Below, in pieces: positions 36,237 to 45,437 of a stretch of DNA of 64,000 nt (the stretch's first letter is position 1; each line of letters starts with the position of its first letter). The notes below the pieces were generated by a model. It saw nothing but the letters and a program-made list of their open reading frames with translations. It searched no databases and was not told the origin of the DNA. Position numbers and translations under genes: made by a program. The DNA lies in contig JADJXI010000004.1 in assembly GCA_016715905.1 (NCBI GenBank), positions 248,001-312,000 of the forward strand. Reading direction: 5' to 3'. This stretch comes from Sphingobacteriaceae bacterium. GTDB lineage: Bacteria > Bacteroidota > Bacteroidia > B-17B0 > Aurantibacillaceae.

Positions 36237-37428
36237 AATATTACAAATATCCAATAAAGCACCGTATCCGCCCAATGATGGCAGTAGCATTGCTATTTAC
36301 AATATGGCAAAGGGATTTATTGCTAATGGAGTGGATTTAAAGCTGCTATGCATAAATACAGCAAAACATTTTAAACCGGATGATCAAGTGCCAAGCGATT
36401 TTAAATCGAATTGCAAATACCAATCTGTTTTTAAAAATACCAACACAAGTTTCTTTGGCGCACTTAGTAATTTATTTTCAACAGATTCCTATTTTGTGAG
36501 TCGCTTTTATTTTCCTGAGTTCGATAAGCAATTGAAAAAAGATTTAACATCGAATCAGTATGAGATAGTGCAATTAGAAGGTTTGTTTATGGCCGTTTAT
36601 TTGCCGGTAATTCGGAAGTATTCTAAAGCCAAAGTGATTTTACGCGCACATAACGTGGAATATTTAATATGGGATAGGCATATTCGAAATGAAAAAAATA
36701 TTTTAAAAAAATTTTATCTCAGTATTCAAAACAAACGATTGAAAAAATTTGAAATTAGCACCTGTAATCAAGTTGATGGTATTGTAAGCATTACAGATGT
36801 AGATAAAAATATCTTTTCCCAATTGGCCCCGAAGTCAAAAGGTTTTACCTGTATAACCGGCGTTGATTTAAAGGAATATCAAATGAAGGAAAATGAGGTA
36901 AATACTAAAATGTTTATTTTCTCGTCAATGGACTGGATGCCTAACATTGAAGCGGTGGATTGGTTTTTAAAAAATTGTTTTCCAAAGATCACTAAGGCTG
37001 TTCCTGATTGTAGATTAGTTATTGCCGGAAGAAACATGCCGTCACATATTCGTCAACTAAAAGATAAAAATATTGAAATAATGGAGGATGTTAAAAGTTC
37101 ATCTTCCTTCTATCAAAACCATCAGCTGATGTTGGTTCCTTTATTGTCGGGTAGTGGATTGAGAATTAAAATAATTGAAGGAATGGCCTATGGCAAAGCA
37201 ATTGTTTCCACTTCAGTTGGAGCGGAAGGAATAAAAGCAGTAAATGGCAAACATTTTGTTTTAGAAGATGAGACCAATAAATTTTCGGATGCTGTTATTT
37301 ATTTATTGCAAAACAAGGAGGAGTTGAACAAATTAAGTTTGAATGCCCGGAAGTTTGCCGAAGAAAATTTTGAAAATAAAAAAGTGGTGCAAGGATTGTT
37401 AAATTTTTATCCCGAATTAAATGCTTAA
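36229..37428 (+). CDS. Glycosyltransferase family 4
   Basis: The start is taken at CTG 36229 because it gives MLKILQISNKAPYPPNDGS, the normal start for GT4 enzymes, and an 8-nt overlap with the LptF/G stop. The next two junctions have the same overlap. TTG 36181 or 36193 are alternatives. VILRAHNVEYLIWDRHIRN, FSSMDWMPNIEAVDWFL, and VPLLSGSGLRIKIIEGMAYGKAIVST in the C-terminal domain are typical. It transfers a sugar in surface glycan synthesis. Confidence 0.85.
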   Translation: MLKILQISNKAPYPPNDGSSIAIYNMAKGFIANGVDLKLLCINTAKHFKPDDQVPSDFKSNCKYQSVFKNTNTSFFGALSNLFSTDSYFVSRFYFPEFDKQLKKDLTSNQYEIVQLEGLFMAVYLPVIRKYSKAKVILRAHNVEYLIWDRHIRNEKNILKKFYLSIQNKRLKKFEISTCNQVDGIVSITDVDKNIFSQLAPKSKGFTCITGVDLKEYQMKENEVNTKMFIFSSMDWMPNIEAVDWFLKNCFPKITKAVPDCRLVIAGRNMPSHIRQLKDKNIEIMEDVKSSSSFYQNHQLMLVPLLSGSGLRIKIIEGMAYGKAIVSTSVGAEGIKAVNGKHFVLEDETNKFSDAVIYLLQNKEELNKLSLNARKFAEENFENKKVVQGLLNFYPELNA

Positions 37429-38584
37429 ACTATTTCTTGTTATATTTTGTTTAAGTGTGTTTGCCATTTTGCATACCTATGTTTTTTATCCATTACTGAT
37501 TATTTTCTTCGCTTCGTTTAAAAAAAGAGTTCCTTCAATAAATAAAAATTCAGATTTGCCCGAAGTGTGTGTTTTAATTGCTGCATATAATGAAGAAAAA
37601 GTAATTGGACAAAAGATTCAATCTATTGTAGAAGGGGATTATCCATTGGAGAAGATTCGAGTGCTTATTGGTTCTGATGCTTCAACAGACGATACCAATC
37701 AAATTATTCAAAATTGGAAAAGTAAATACTCTTGCGTCGAGTTAATTGAATTTGGGGGAAGAACCGGAAAAGCAGGAATTATTAATAAACTGGCTGAGCT
37801 GGCGGGTAAAAAGATTTTAATATTAACGGATGCGAATGTGATTTTTGCAAAAGATACTTTAGGGCATTTGCTTATGCATTTTAATAACGAACAAGTGGCT
37901 CAGGTTTGCGCCAACATTATTAAAGTAGCGGATTCGAAAGTTGGAATAGCCGGGGCAGAGAAGTCATATCTTGCTTTGGAGAATAAAATAAAATACAGTG
38001 AAAGTCTTTTATTTGGAATTGTGATGGGAGCGGAAGGTGCCTGTTATGCCATACGTAGCGAATTTTACAATCCGGTGCCTCCTAAGTTTTTCATGGATGA
38101 TTTTTATATGACTATGAATGTAATAGAGCAAGGTGGTAAAATTGTTTTTGCTAAAGAAGCAATATGTTTTGAAGATGTGCCGGATAAATCTTCCGAGGAG
38201 TTTAAACGCAAGATTAGAATTTCAATCGGAAATTTTCAAAATTTATTTCGGTTTAAAAAATTATTATGGCCTCCCTGGTCGGGCGTTTCATTTGCATTTT
38301 TATCGCACAAATTATTGCGCTGGAAAACTCCTTTTTTAATTCTGACTGCGCTAAAAGTTTCTATACTTCTTTCGTTTTATTTCCCCTTATTTCAGATATT
38401 ATTAATACTACAGTGTATTGGAATTTTATCTCCGCTTTTGGATAAACTTACTTTATCTAAAATATTTTTCATTCGCTACCTCTCTCATTTTTATATGATG
38501 AATGCGGCCTTACTCATTGGCTTTTTTAAATTTTTAAAAGGAGTGGATACTAATATTTGGACGCCTACCGAAAGAAATGTTTAA
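37421..38584 (+). CDS. Membrane-bound glycosyltransferase family 2 (processive-type)
   Basis: An N-terminal membrane segment precedes the GT-A domain: VCVLIAAYNEEKVIGQKIQSI, SDASTDDTNQII, TDANVIFAKDT, GAEGACYAIR and FMDDFYMTMNVIEQGG. A Q(x)xRW-like element is replaced by KRKIRISIGNFQNLFRF. Two to three hydrophobic segments close the protein. The arrangement resembles BcsA-/hyaluronan-synthase-like enzymes. It overlaps both neighbours by 8 nt. Confidence 0.87.
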   Translation: MLKLFLVIFCLSVFAILHTYVFYPLLIIFFASFKKRVPSINKNSDLPEVCVLIAAYNEEKVIGQKIQSIVEGDYPLEKIRVLIGSDASTDDTNQIIQNWKSKYSCVELIEFGGRTGKAGIINKLAELAGKKILILTDANVIFAKDTLGHLLMHFNNEQVAQVCANIIKVADSKVGIAGAEKSYLALENKIKYSESLLFGIVMGAEGACYAIRSEFYNPVPPKFFMDDFYMTMNVIEQGGKIVFAKEAICFEDVPDKSSEEFKRKIRISIGNFQNLFRFKKLLWPPWSGVSFAFLSHKLLRWKTPFLILTALKVSILLSFYFPLFQILLILQCIGILSPLLDKLTLSKIFFIRYLSHFYMMNAALLIGFFKFLKGVDTNIWTPTERNV

Positions 38585-40184
38585 AGCAAAATTTTATATA
38601 GTATTTGTGATGGTATTTCTGTTTAAAGGGAATGCTCAAAATACTGTTAACCCAAAAACCGTAAAAAAAGAGGGTAAAGTTATTGAAGTGAAACATGCCG
38701 CCAGTTTAACTTACGATCGTTCTAAAAGTGATGCGCGTTTTTTAACCGGCAATGTAATATTTGAACACGATGGAGCTTTATTAAATTGCGACACCGCTTT
38801 ATTATATGAAGGCGAAAACAAATTAGAAGCCAGCGGACATATTTTAATTACTAAAGGGGATAGCATTCGCGTAACCGGTGAAAAATTATTTTATAGCGGG
38901 GCAACTAAAATGGCCACATTAGAAAGAAACGTGCGATGTGTGGAAAAGGATATGATCTTAACCACCAACTTACTCACTTTTGATGTGGGAAATTCAATTG
39001 CCAATTATTATGAGGGAGGTACCATAGTAAATAAGGATAATACCTTAACCAGTAAAAACGGACACTATTATTCAGCCACAAAGGAATTAGCCTTTCATTA
39101 TGATGTGGAGTTGGTAAATCCGGATTATAAAATGAAATCAGATACTTTACGTTATAATACGGTAAGTAAAACGGCGTATTTTTTAGGTCCAAGTATCATC
39201 ATCAGTAAAGACGATTATATCTACTGTGAAAACGGTTGGTACGATACGGAAAATGAAAAATCACAATTTAGTAGAAATGCAGTATTAGTTACTAAAAATC
39301 AAAAATTAAGAGGAGATAGTTTACTGTATGATCGGAATTTAAAAATGGGTCGTGCTTTTAATAATATTCAATTAATTGATACCTCCCAAAAATCCATCAT
39401 TTATGGAAATTATGCAATTTATTATCAGGAGAAATCGGAAGCTACAATAACCGATAAACCTATTTATGCCAGAATGATAGAGAAGGATACCTTGTTTATT
39501 GCAGCAGATACTTTGTATCATAGGGACCTTGATTCGGTAGATAATTTTTTAAATGCCTATCATCATGTTCGTTTATATAAAAAGGATATTCAAGCCTTGT
39601 GTGATTCCGCCGTTTTAAACACCAAAGATTCTTTATTGCAATTGATTCGTGAGCCTTTATTATGGGCAGAAAAATCGCAAGCTAAAGCAAAATTCATGCA
39701 CATTTTTATCGGAAAAAATTCTGTGAAAGGATTTAAGATGGACGGCAATAGTTTTTTGATACAGCAGTCGGATTCGCTGGGAAAATACAATCAACTATTA
39801 GGAAAAAGCATAGAGGGTTTTATTGCTGATGATACCATCAGAAAAATAATCGTTAAAGGAAATGCCGAGATTTTATATTACCCTTTAAACGATAAAAAGA
39901 AACCGATAGGATTGAATAAAACAAGCAGTTCTGAAATTACCCTTTGGTTTCAAAAGGGAGAAATAGAAAGGGCTTCATTTAAACCTAAGTCAGAAGGTAA
40001 AATAGATCCCATTAAGGATGTGGACGTGCAGAATGCCCAATTAAAAGGTTTCACTTGGTTATATGAAAAAAGGCCGAAAGGAAGATTTGATTTGCATTTA
40101 CAAAAATCAATTCCTGAAAAGGAAATTAAACTTGATGAAAAGAAACCGGAAGTGATGCCGGTTAAAAAAAAGAAGAAAAAATGA
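38577..40184 (+). CDS. OstA-like (LptA/LptD N-domain) protein
   Basis: Signal peptide (VFLFKGNAQ), then repeated OstA-type beta-jellyroll strands: NVIFEHDGALLNCDTALLYE, GDSIRVTGEKLFYSG, DMILTTNLLTFDVG, and two more such segments. The family bridges LPS across the periplasm (LptA) or forms the N-domain of LptD. At 535 residues it is much longer than LptA, and without a barrel it is not LptD. A Lys-rich end (PVKKKKKK) is odd. It sits right after the LptF/G-GT genes, so it should act in LPS transport. Confidence 0.83.
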   Translation: MFKAKFYIVFVMVFLFKGNAQNTVNPKTVKKEGKVIEVKHAASLTYDRSKSDARFLTGNVIFEHDGALLNCDTALLYEGENKLEASGHILITKGDSIRVTGEKLFYSGATKMATLERNVRCVEKDMILTTNLLTFDVGNSIANYYEGGTIVNKDNTLTSKNGHYYSATKELAFHYDVELVNPDYKMKSDTLRYNTVSKTAYFLGPSIIISKDDYIYCENGWYDTENEKSQFSRNAVLVTKNQKLRGDSLLYDRNLKMGRAFNNIQLIDTSQKSIIYGNYAIYYQEKSEATITDKPIYARMIEKDTLFIAADTLYHRDLDSVDNFLNAYHHVRLYKKDIQALCDSAVLNTKDSLLQLIREPLLWAEKSQAKAKFMHIFIGKNSVKGFKMDGNSFLIQQSDSLGKYNQLLGKSIEGFIADDTIRKIIVKGNAEILYYPLNDKKKPIGLNKTSSSEITLWFQKGEIERASFKPKSEGKIDPIKDVDVQNAQLKGFTWLYEKRPKGRFDLHLQKSIPEKEIKLDEKKPEVMPVKKKKKK

Positions 40185-40194
40185 GTTTAGTTAA

Positions 40195-40326
40195 TTAAAT
40201 CCATCCACCCATATTGGTTTTGGCGGTTTTCTTTCTTCCCTTGCAATCGCGTTTTTTAGTTTTACAAGCTTGTGTCAAAGTGCCAATCACCAAAAAAATT
40301 AAAAGTATTTGAATTATTTTTTTCAT
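40195..40326 (-). CDS. 43-residue lipoprotein downstream of pyrH
   Basis: A short gene missed by length cut-offs: ATG at 40324-40326, stop TAA at 40195-40197. The product is MKKIIQILLIFLVIGTLTQAC followed by a basic tail rich in Lys and Arg with a second Cys (KKRDCKGRKK) and ending NMGGWI. A hydrophobic signal peptide ends in a lipobox (TQAC, Cys21), so it is probably lipidated with a 23-residue mature chain. It begins 6 nt behind the pyrH stop and should share its transcript. The role is unknown. Confidence 0.6.
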   Translation of the reverse strand: MKKIIQILLIFLVIGTLTQACKTKKRDCKGRKKTAKTNMGGWI

Positions 40327-40332
40327 TGTAAT

Positions 40333-41040
40333 TTACATTTCAACTAAAGTGCCTACTTGGTCACCTTGAACTAAATTAAATAAATTTCCTTTTTTATTCA
40401 TATCAAAAACAATGATAGGTAGGTTGTTTTCTTTGCAAAGGGTAAAGGCAGTTAAATCCATCACTTCTAAACCTTTTGAATATACTTCTTCAAACTTAAT
40501 GTGGTCAAATTTTACCGCATTTTTATCTTTTTCCGGATCTGCGGAATAAATTCCGTCAACTCTGGTTCCTTTTAAAATCACATTGGCTTCAATTTCAATT
40601 GCTCGTAAAGTAGCTGCAGTATCGGTAGTGAAATAGGGATTTCCGGTTCCGGCACCAAAAATAACTACGCGTCCTTTTTCCAAATGCCTTACTGCAATTC
40701 TTCGGATATAAGGTTCGCATATTTGTTCCATTTTTATGGCGCTTTGTAAGCGGGTAGGTACATTCATTCCTTCCAGGGCAGCTTGTATAGCCATACTATT
40801 AATTACTGTGGCTAGCATGCCCATATAATCGCCATGTACGCGGTCCATGCCTCCTTTTTCTGCTTGTATACCTCTGAAAATATTTCCTCCTCCTATTACA
40901 ATGGCCACTTCGCAACCTGCATCGTGAATTTTTTTAATTTCATCGGCGTATTCTTTTAATCTTTGCTGATCAATTCCAAAACCTTTTGCGCCCATGAGTG
41001 CTTCGCCGCTTAATTTGAGGAGGATTCTTTTGTATTTCAT
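40333..41040 (-). CDS. pyrH: UMP kinase
   Basis: The 235-residue protein shows YKRILLKLSGEALMG at the N-terminus, EVAIVIGGGNIFRG, DYMGMLATVINSMAIQ, RVVIFGAGTGNPYFTTDTAA, and GTRVDGIYSADPEKD, all typical of bacterial PyrH (amino acid kinase fold). It phosphorylates UMP to UDP with ATP and is usually a hexamer regulated by GTP and UTP. It follows tsf, as usual in Bacteroidota, but a terminator lies between them. Confidence 0.97.
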   Translation of the reverse strand: MKYKRILLKLSGEALMGAKGFGIDQQRLKEYADEIKKIHDAGCEVAIVIGGGNIFRGIQAEKGGMDRVHGDYMGMLATVINSMAIQAALEGMNVPTRLQSAIKMEQICEPYIRRIAVRHLEKGRVVIFGAGTGNPYFTTDTAATLRAIEIEANVILKGTRVDGIYSADPEKDKNAVKFDHIKFEEVYSKGLEVMDLTAFTLCKENNLPIIVFDMNKKGNLFNLVQGDQVGTLVEM

Positions 41041-41127
41041 TTTTTAGTTCTTTGGTTTTTTTAAAAATAGATATTCTATTTTTTAATGTTCTTTTACTTT
41101 TTCAACAATTCATACCAATTAATGGGC

Positions 41128-41160
41128 AAAAAAAATCCCCAAACTAAAAGTCGGGGATTC
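41128..41160 (-). terminator. Terminator after tsf
   Basis: On the minus strand AATCCCC pairs with GGGGATT around an 11-nt loop and is followed by seven or more T's. It stands 5 nt past the tsf stop, so pyrH transcription depends on read-through or its own promoter. Confidence 0.8.
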
Positions 41161-41165
41161 CTGAA

Positions 41166-41990
41166 TTACGATAATGCGTATCGCTTGTACGACGAAACGG
41201 TCAGGTCTTTTTCAACCCCCTGTAAATATTGTCGAACAGTTAATTTATTATCAATAAAATATTCCTGATTCAATAAAGTTGATTCTTTATAGAATTTGTT
41301 GATTTTACCTTGAGCAATTTTCTCTACCATATCTTCCGGCTTGCCTTCCGCGCGAGTAGTTTCTCTGGCAATATCCAATTCTCTTTGAATGGTGTTCTCA
41401 TCAACGTCATCTTTATCTATAGCTACCGGAGCCATAGCGGCAGCCTGCATAGCAATATTTTTTGCAGTTTCGTCAGTTACTTTTTTATTGAAACCTAAAG
41501 CAACAGCCAATCTATTTCCCGGATGAATATAACCAACAACTTGTTCAGCTGTGATCATAGAATAATATCCGATATCGATTTTCTCCCCAATTTTTCCTAC
41601 TTGTTCCATGAATTTATCGCCAACTGTAATACTACCGTCGTAAGATAAAGCTTTCAAAGCTTCCGCTGTTTCAGGTTTGTTTTTTAAGGCAACATCAGCA
41701 ACGGATTCAGCAAACTTAATAAAGTCGGCATTTTTAGCCACAAAGTCTGTTTCACAGTTTACGCTAATCACAATTGCACTTTTCTTATCGTCTGATGTTT
41801 TAGAAAGTACTACACCTTCTTTAGCATCTCTATCTGCGCGGTTTGCGGCCACCTTGGCGCCTTTTTTTCTTAAATAATCTACTGCGGCTTCAAAATCGCC
41901 GTTGCTTTCTTCTAAAGCCTTTTTACAATCCATCATGCCTGCACCTGTTTGCTGGCGTAATTTGTTCACTTCTGCTGCTGTAATTGCCAT
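41166..41990 (-). CDS. tsf: Elongation factor Ts
   Basis: The N-terminal UBA part shows AAEVNKLRQQTGAGMMDCKKAL, then NGDFEAAVDYLRKKG. The core includes VVLSKTSDDKKSAIVISVNCETDFVAKNADF. Length 274 is normal for the family. EF-Ts recycles EF-Tu by exchanging GDP for GTP. It lies 81 nt behind rpsB with a hairpin terminator between, so the two may be partly uncoupled. Confidence 0.97.
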   Translation of the reverse strand: MAITAAEVNKLRQQTGAGMMDCKKALEESNGDFEAAVDYLRKKGAKVAANRADRDAKEGVVLSKTSDDKKSAIVISVNCETDFVAKNADFIKFAESVADVALKNKPETAEALKALSYDGSITVGDKFMEQVGKIGEKIDIGYYSMITAEQVVGYIHPGNRLAVALGFNKKVTDETAKNIAMQAAAMAPVAIDKDDVDENTIQRELDIARETTRAEGKPEDMVEKIAQGKINKFYKESTLLNQEYFIDNKLTVRQYLQGVEKDLTVSSYKRYALS

Positions 41991-42018
41991 GTTTTTATTT
42001 TTATTAATGATTGGTTAC

Positions 42019-42052
42019 AAAAAACGGTCAGTCTGAACACAGAATGACCGCT
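42019..42052 (-). terminator. Terminator/attenuator between rpsB and tsf
   Basis: CGGTCA and TGACCG form a stem over about a 14-nt loop, followed by TTTTTT on the minus strand. Since tsf follows, it probably attenuates rather than fully stops. Confidence 0.7.
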
Positions 42053-42071
42053 CTTTTTTAATTATTAAATT

Positions 42072-42929
42072 TTATTTTTTAGCTCCAACTCTTTTGCGAG
42101 TGCCTTTTTTAGCCGGTGCTTTTTCTTCTGAGCTGTCTTTTTCTGCGCCTTTAATTTTTAGTCCCTGTGCCAATTCTTCTGCCTCTGTTGCGCTTTCTTC
42201 TTTAGTATCTAATTCTTCTGAGCTCGCTTCTTTATCTAATTTACGATCTGATAAACCTTCACGGATAGCTGCTGTCATTAATTCAATAATGTATGCAATA
42301 GATGTTGATGCGTCATCGTTTGCGGGAATTGCAAAATCAACAACATTTGGATTTGAATTGGTATCTACAATTGCAAAAGTAGGAATGTTTAACCTTTTTG
42401 CTTCTGCAACGGCAATATGTTCTTTCGTTATATCCACAATAAATAAAGCAGCAGGTAAACGAGATAAATCAGCAATTGAACCGAATTGAATTTCTAATTT
42501 TTCACGCTCACGTGAAATTTGTAAACGTTCACGCTTAGAAATATTTACAAAGGTTCCGTCTGTAGCCATTTTATCAATTTGGGACATACGACGAACTGAT
42601 TTACGAATAGTAGCAAAGTTAGTTAACATACCGCCTGGCCAACGCTCGGTTACATAAGGCATATTTACATTTTTCACTTTTTCGGCTACAATATCTTTAG
42701 CTTGTTTTTTTGTAGCAACAAATAAAACTTTTCTTCCAGATCTGGCGATTTGTTTTAATGCTTCTGCTGCTTCATCAATTTTAGCAACTGTTTTGTTTAA
42801 GTCAATAATATGAATTCCGTTTTTTTCCGCATATATATATGGGGCCATTGCCGGATTCCATTTGCTCTTAAGGTGTCCGAAGTGTGCACCGGTTTCAAGT
42901 AATTCGTTGAATGAAGTTCTTGCTGACAT
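42072..42929 (-). CDS. rpsB: 30S ribosomal protein S2
   Basis: S2 motifs are clear: ELLETGAHFGHLKSKWNPAMAPYIY near the start, LFVATKKQAKDIVAEKV, VTERWPGGMLTNFATIRKS and PTFAIVDTNSNPNVVDFAIPANDDASTSI. The protein ends with a ~50-residue Glu/Lys-rich extension (EASSEELDTKEESATEAEE and AKKGTRKRVGAKK), which is common in Bacteroidota S2 proteins. It helps build the small-subunit platform. It is co-directional with rpsI. Confidence 0.97.
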   Translation of the reverse strand: MSARTSFNELLETGAHFGHLKSKWNPAMAPYIYAEKNGIHIIDLNKTVAKIDEAAEALKQIARSGRKVLFVATKKQAKDIVAEKVKNVNMPYVTERWPGGMLTNFATIRKSVRRMSQIDKMATDGTFVNISKRERLQISREREKLEIQFGSIADLSRLPAALFIVDITKEHIAVAEAKRLNIPTFAIVDTNSNPNVVDFAIPANDDASTSIAYIIELMTAAIREGLSDRKLDKEASSEELDTKEESATEAEELAQGLKIKGAEKDSSEEKAPAKKGTRKRVGAKK

Positions 42930-42956
42930 GTTTTATACTTTCTCTTTAATAATGGA

Positions 42957-43343
42957 TTAACGTTTACTGAATTGGAATCTAGCACGAGCCTTCTTCTGAC
43001 CAAACTTTTTACGTTCAACCATTCTTGGATCGCGGGTAACTAAACCTGCTGCACGTAAGTCTTTTTTAAGCTCTGCATTCTCTTCAATAATTGCTTTAGC
43101 AATTGCTAAACGAATGGCCTGAGCCTGACCTGTGATTCCGCCACCTTTTACATTTACTTTAATGTCATATGCATCTCTTACATTGGAGATGTTTAATGAC
43201 TGAGTAACCATATAATGTAGAGTAGGGGTTTTGAAATATTCTTTATAATCTCTTCCGTTTACTTCGATGTTGCCACTACCTTTTTTTACGTATGCACGAG
43301 CAACTGAGGTTTTTCTGCGTCCTGATGTGTTAATTATTTCCAT
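42957..43343 (-). CDS. rpsI: 30S ribosomal protein S9
   Basis: The 128-residue protein shows TSGRRKTSVARAYVKKGSGNIEVNGRDY at the N-terminus and ends DPRMVERKKFGQKKARARFQFSKR, whose basic tail contacts the P-site tRNA anticodon. It follows rplM by 13 nt, the conserved L13-S9 pair. Confidence 0.97.
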   Translation of the reverse strand: MEIINTSGRRKTSVARAYVKKGSGNIEVNGRDYKEYFKTPTLHYMVTQSLNISNVRDAYDIKVNVKGGGITGQAQAIRLAIAKAIIEENAELKKDLRAAGLVTRDPRMVERKKFGQKKARARFQFSKR

Positions 43344-43356
43344 TTAGCGTAATTAC

Positions 43357-43812
43357 TTATTTAATTTTTGATAGGTCCACTTTTTTAGGTTGCTGAGCAT
43401 CCATTCCGTGCTCTGTACCAGTGAAAATACGCACATTGGTATTCAATTTACGTCCCAAAATCCCTTTGGGTAACATACCATGAATAGCATGAGTTAAAAT
43501 TTCAGTTGGTTTTGTTTTTAACAACATCTTTGGAGTTGCAAAACGCTGCCCTCCCGGATAACCAGTGTATCTAATGTATTCTTTATCCGTTAATTTTTTT
43601 CCTGTAAAACGAACCTTATCGGCATTGATGATAATTACATTACTGCCTGAGTCTGAATTAGGCGTATAACTCGTTTTATGTTTGCCTCTTAATAAATAAG
43701 CAACTTTCGACGCAAGGCGTCCAACTACTTGATTTTCAGCATCAACAAGGAGCCATTCTTTATCAGCAGCTTGTTTGTTGATGAACTTTGTTTTATAACT
43801 TAATGCGTCCAC
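43357..43812 (-). CDS. rplM: 50S ribosomal protein L13
   Basis: L13 motifs include WLLVDAENQVVGRLASKVAYLLRGKHK, NVIIINADKVRFTGKK, RHPGGQR-like YPGGQRFATPKML, and HAIHGMLPKGILGRK. Start codon is GTG (43810-43812). It is the first gene of the operon, has a clear promoter at 43851-43881 and a leader of about 32 nt. Confidence 0.97.
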   Translation of the reverse strand: MDALSYKTKFINKQAADKEWLLVDAENQVVGRLASKVAYLLRGKHKTSYTPNSDSGSNVIIINADKVRFTGKKLTDKEYIRYTGYPGGQRFATPKMLLKTKPTEILTHAIHGMLPKGILGRKLNTNVRIFTGTEHGMDAQQPKKVDLSKIK

Positions 43813-43850
43813 TTTCTTGTAATTTTATCTTTTTCCTAATTTAAGGGGTG

Positions 43851-43881
43851 CAAATGTAGGTAGATTTTTTGAAGCTAACAA
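43851..43881 (-). promoter_or_regulatory. Promoter TTG-N20-TACATTTG for the rplM operon
   Basis: TTG (43879-43881) and TACATTTG (43851-43858) on the minus strand, 20 nt apart. It is identical in layout to the aroC promoter. Confidence 0.72.
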
Positions 43882-44252
43882 ACTTTTTTTAAGAGAAATA
43901 AGTTGCTTTTGAAAAATTAATTTAAACCAGCTTTTGAATTTTGAAACACTAGCTTCAAAATAAAACGCTCTAATCTTTTTTAACCTAACTACTTGTTTTT
44001 ATTAAAATCAATTATTTCCAATTTTAACAAAAAAACACGAAATATTAGCGAAAATGCTCAATTTTGTTGAAATAATTGCTGAATTCTACCTCTTTTTTGT
44101 CTAAAATTAAAAAGATGCCTCTGTGTTTTAAAACCAATTTTATGGAATTAACTGTTGAATTTTAAGAACTATTTTAAACTGAAGGTATTACAACTTGCAA
44201 TTGAACAAATTATTTTTACCTTTACTAAGCAAATTTTACCGCATACATAAAT
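43882..44252. other. AT-rich intergenic stretch between rplM and the GEVED gene
   Basis: I see no coding frame. It is AT-rich and holds the rplM promoter's upstream part on the left. On the right is a weak possible promoter for the GEVED gene (TTG 44195-44197, TACCTTTA 44217-44224, 19 nt apart). Confidence 0.6.
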
Positions 44253-45437
44253 ATGAAGAAAATTTTACCTTTTCTTTTTTTATTGTTTTCGTTCTCTTCT
44301 TACTATGCACAACCGGGCGTTGGACCGGCTCCTTATTGCATGCCCACTTATTGGAATGTTCCTTGTAATCAGCCAAACGTTTCTAATGATATTAATAATT
44401 ATGTGAATGATTTTATCGATCATTTTTTTACAAGTGGAGGCGTAACTAATATTAATAATATGAATTCTCTTTGTCAAACTCAATTACTGGGTGGAGTTCA
44501 GCAAAATTTTATCAATTACGCTTGTCCAACTCATTTGCGTGCCAATGCGGGAGCTGTAATTACCTGTAATTTTCAATCTGGAATTATTTTTGGTCAGGGA
44601 TTTGCAGTTTTTGTTGACTGGAATAAAGATTGTGTTTATTCTATGTCGGAAATGGTTTGTGGTACGCCTAACGTGCCTAGTCCTGCCACACCGGCATCCG
44701 CTAATTTTGTAATTCCGGCGGCCACAGCTAGTGGAGCCTATAAAATGCGGGTTCGTTGTGCTTTTGCAACCGTAGGCACATCCATTGATCCTTGCTTACA
44801 ATATAGTTATGGTGAAACGCATGAATACACTTTGTATGTTGGCGTGGCTTGTAATGGTGCTTTACCCGTTTGTACCGTTTTACCTGTACAGATGAGTTTC
44901 TTTAATGCTGTTGCTTTAACTAATTCAGCTGAAATTATTTGGGGTACAGCGTCGGAAAGTAATAATAATTATTTTACGATTGAACGGTCGTTTGATATGG
45001 AAAATTTTGAATTGGTTCAACAGGTGAAAGGGGAAGGCGATACGTACACCGGCAAAGATTATCATGTTATAGATCCACAAGTAAATAAAAATGGTATAAC
45101 GTATTACCGAATTAAACAATATGATTATGATGGGAAATTGGGTCACTCTGAAGTAATTAGTTTAATAATGAAAAGAGATGCAACTAAATTGGAAGTTGTT
45201 CCTAATCCTTTTAGTGATGAATTAAAAATAAAATTGCCTGTAACATTCAACTCAAATATTTCCAAATTCGAGATGCGTGATGTGAATGGTGTAGAAGTTA
45301 ATACTTCAACTAATCCCATTGATAAATCTAAAAAAAGCATTCAACTGAACCTTGAAAAACTTTCACCCGGAATGTATTTCATTACGGTTTACGGTGAAGA
45401 TGGAAGCTTGTTTAATGAACGTGTGATAAAAAACTAA
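44253..45437 (+). CDS. GEVED-domain protein with T9SS sorting domain
   Basis: Signal peptide (LLFSFSSYYAQ), then a beta-sandwich domain similar to GEVED domains: FAVFVDWNKDCVYSMSEMV and YSYGETHEYTLYVG, the latter being the motif that gives the family its name. A linker (VLPVQMSFFNAVALTNSAE) of the usual Bacteroidota FN3-like sort follows, then a type A sorting domain (VVPNPFSDELKIKL ... GMYFITVYGEDGSLFNERVI). It should be secreted and surface-attached. Its 3' end overlaps the convergent OmpA gene by 4 nt. The function of GEVED proteins is not settled. Confidence 0.85.
   Translation: MKKILPFLFLLFSFSSYYAQPGVGPAPYCMPTYWNVPCNQPNVSNDINNYVNDFIDHFFTSGGVTNINNMNSLCQTQLLGGVQQNFINYACPTHLRANAGAVITCNFQSGIIFGQGFAVFVDWNKDCVYSMSEMVCGTPNVPSPATPASANFVIPAATASGAYKMRVRCAFATVGTSIDPCLQYSYGETHEYTLYVGVACNGALPVCTVLPVQMSFFNAVALTNSAEIIWGTASESNNNYFTIERSFDMENFELVQQVKGEGDTYTGKDYHVIDPQVNKNGITYYRIKQYDYDGKLGHSEVISLIMKRDATKLEVVPNPFSDELKIKLPVTFNSNISKFEMRDVNGVEVNTSTNPIDKSKKSIQLNLEKLSPGMYFITVYGEDGSLFNERVIKN

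Noticed and set aside
42094..42489. 131-codon forward frame in rpsB
   Set aside because: Antisense shadow created by the Glu/Ser-rich S2 tail.
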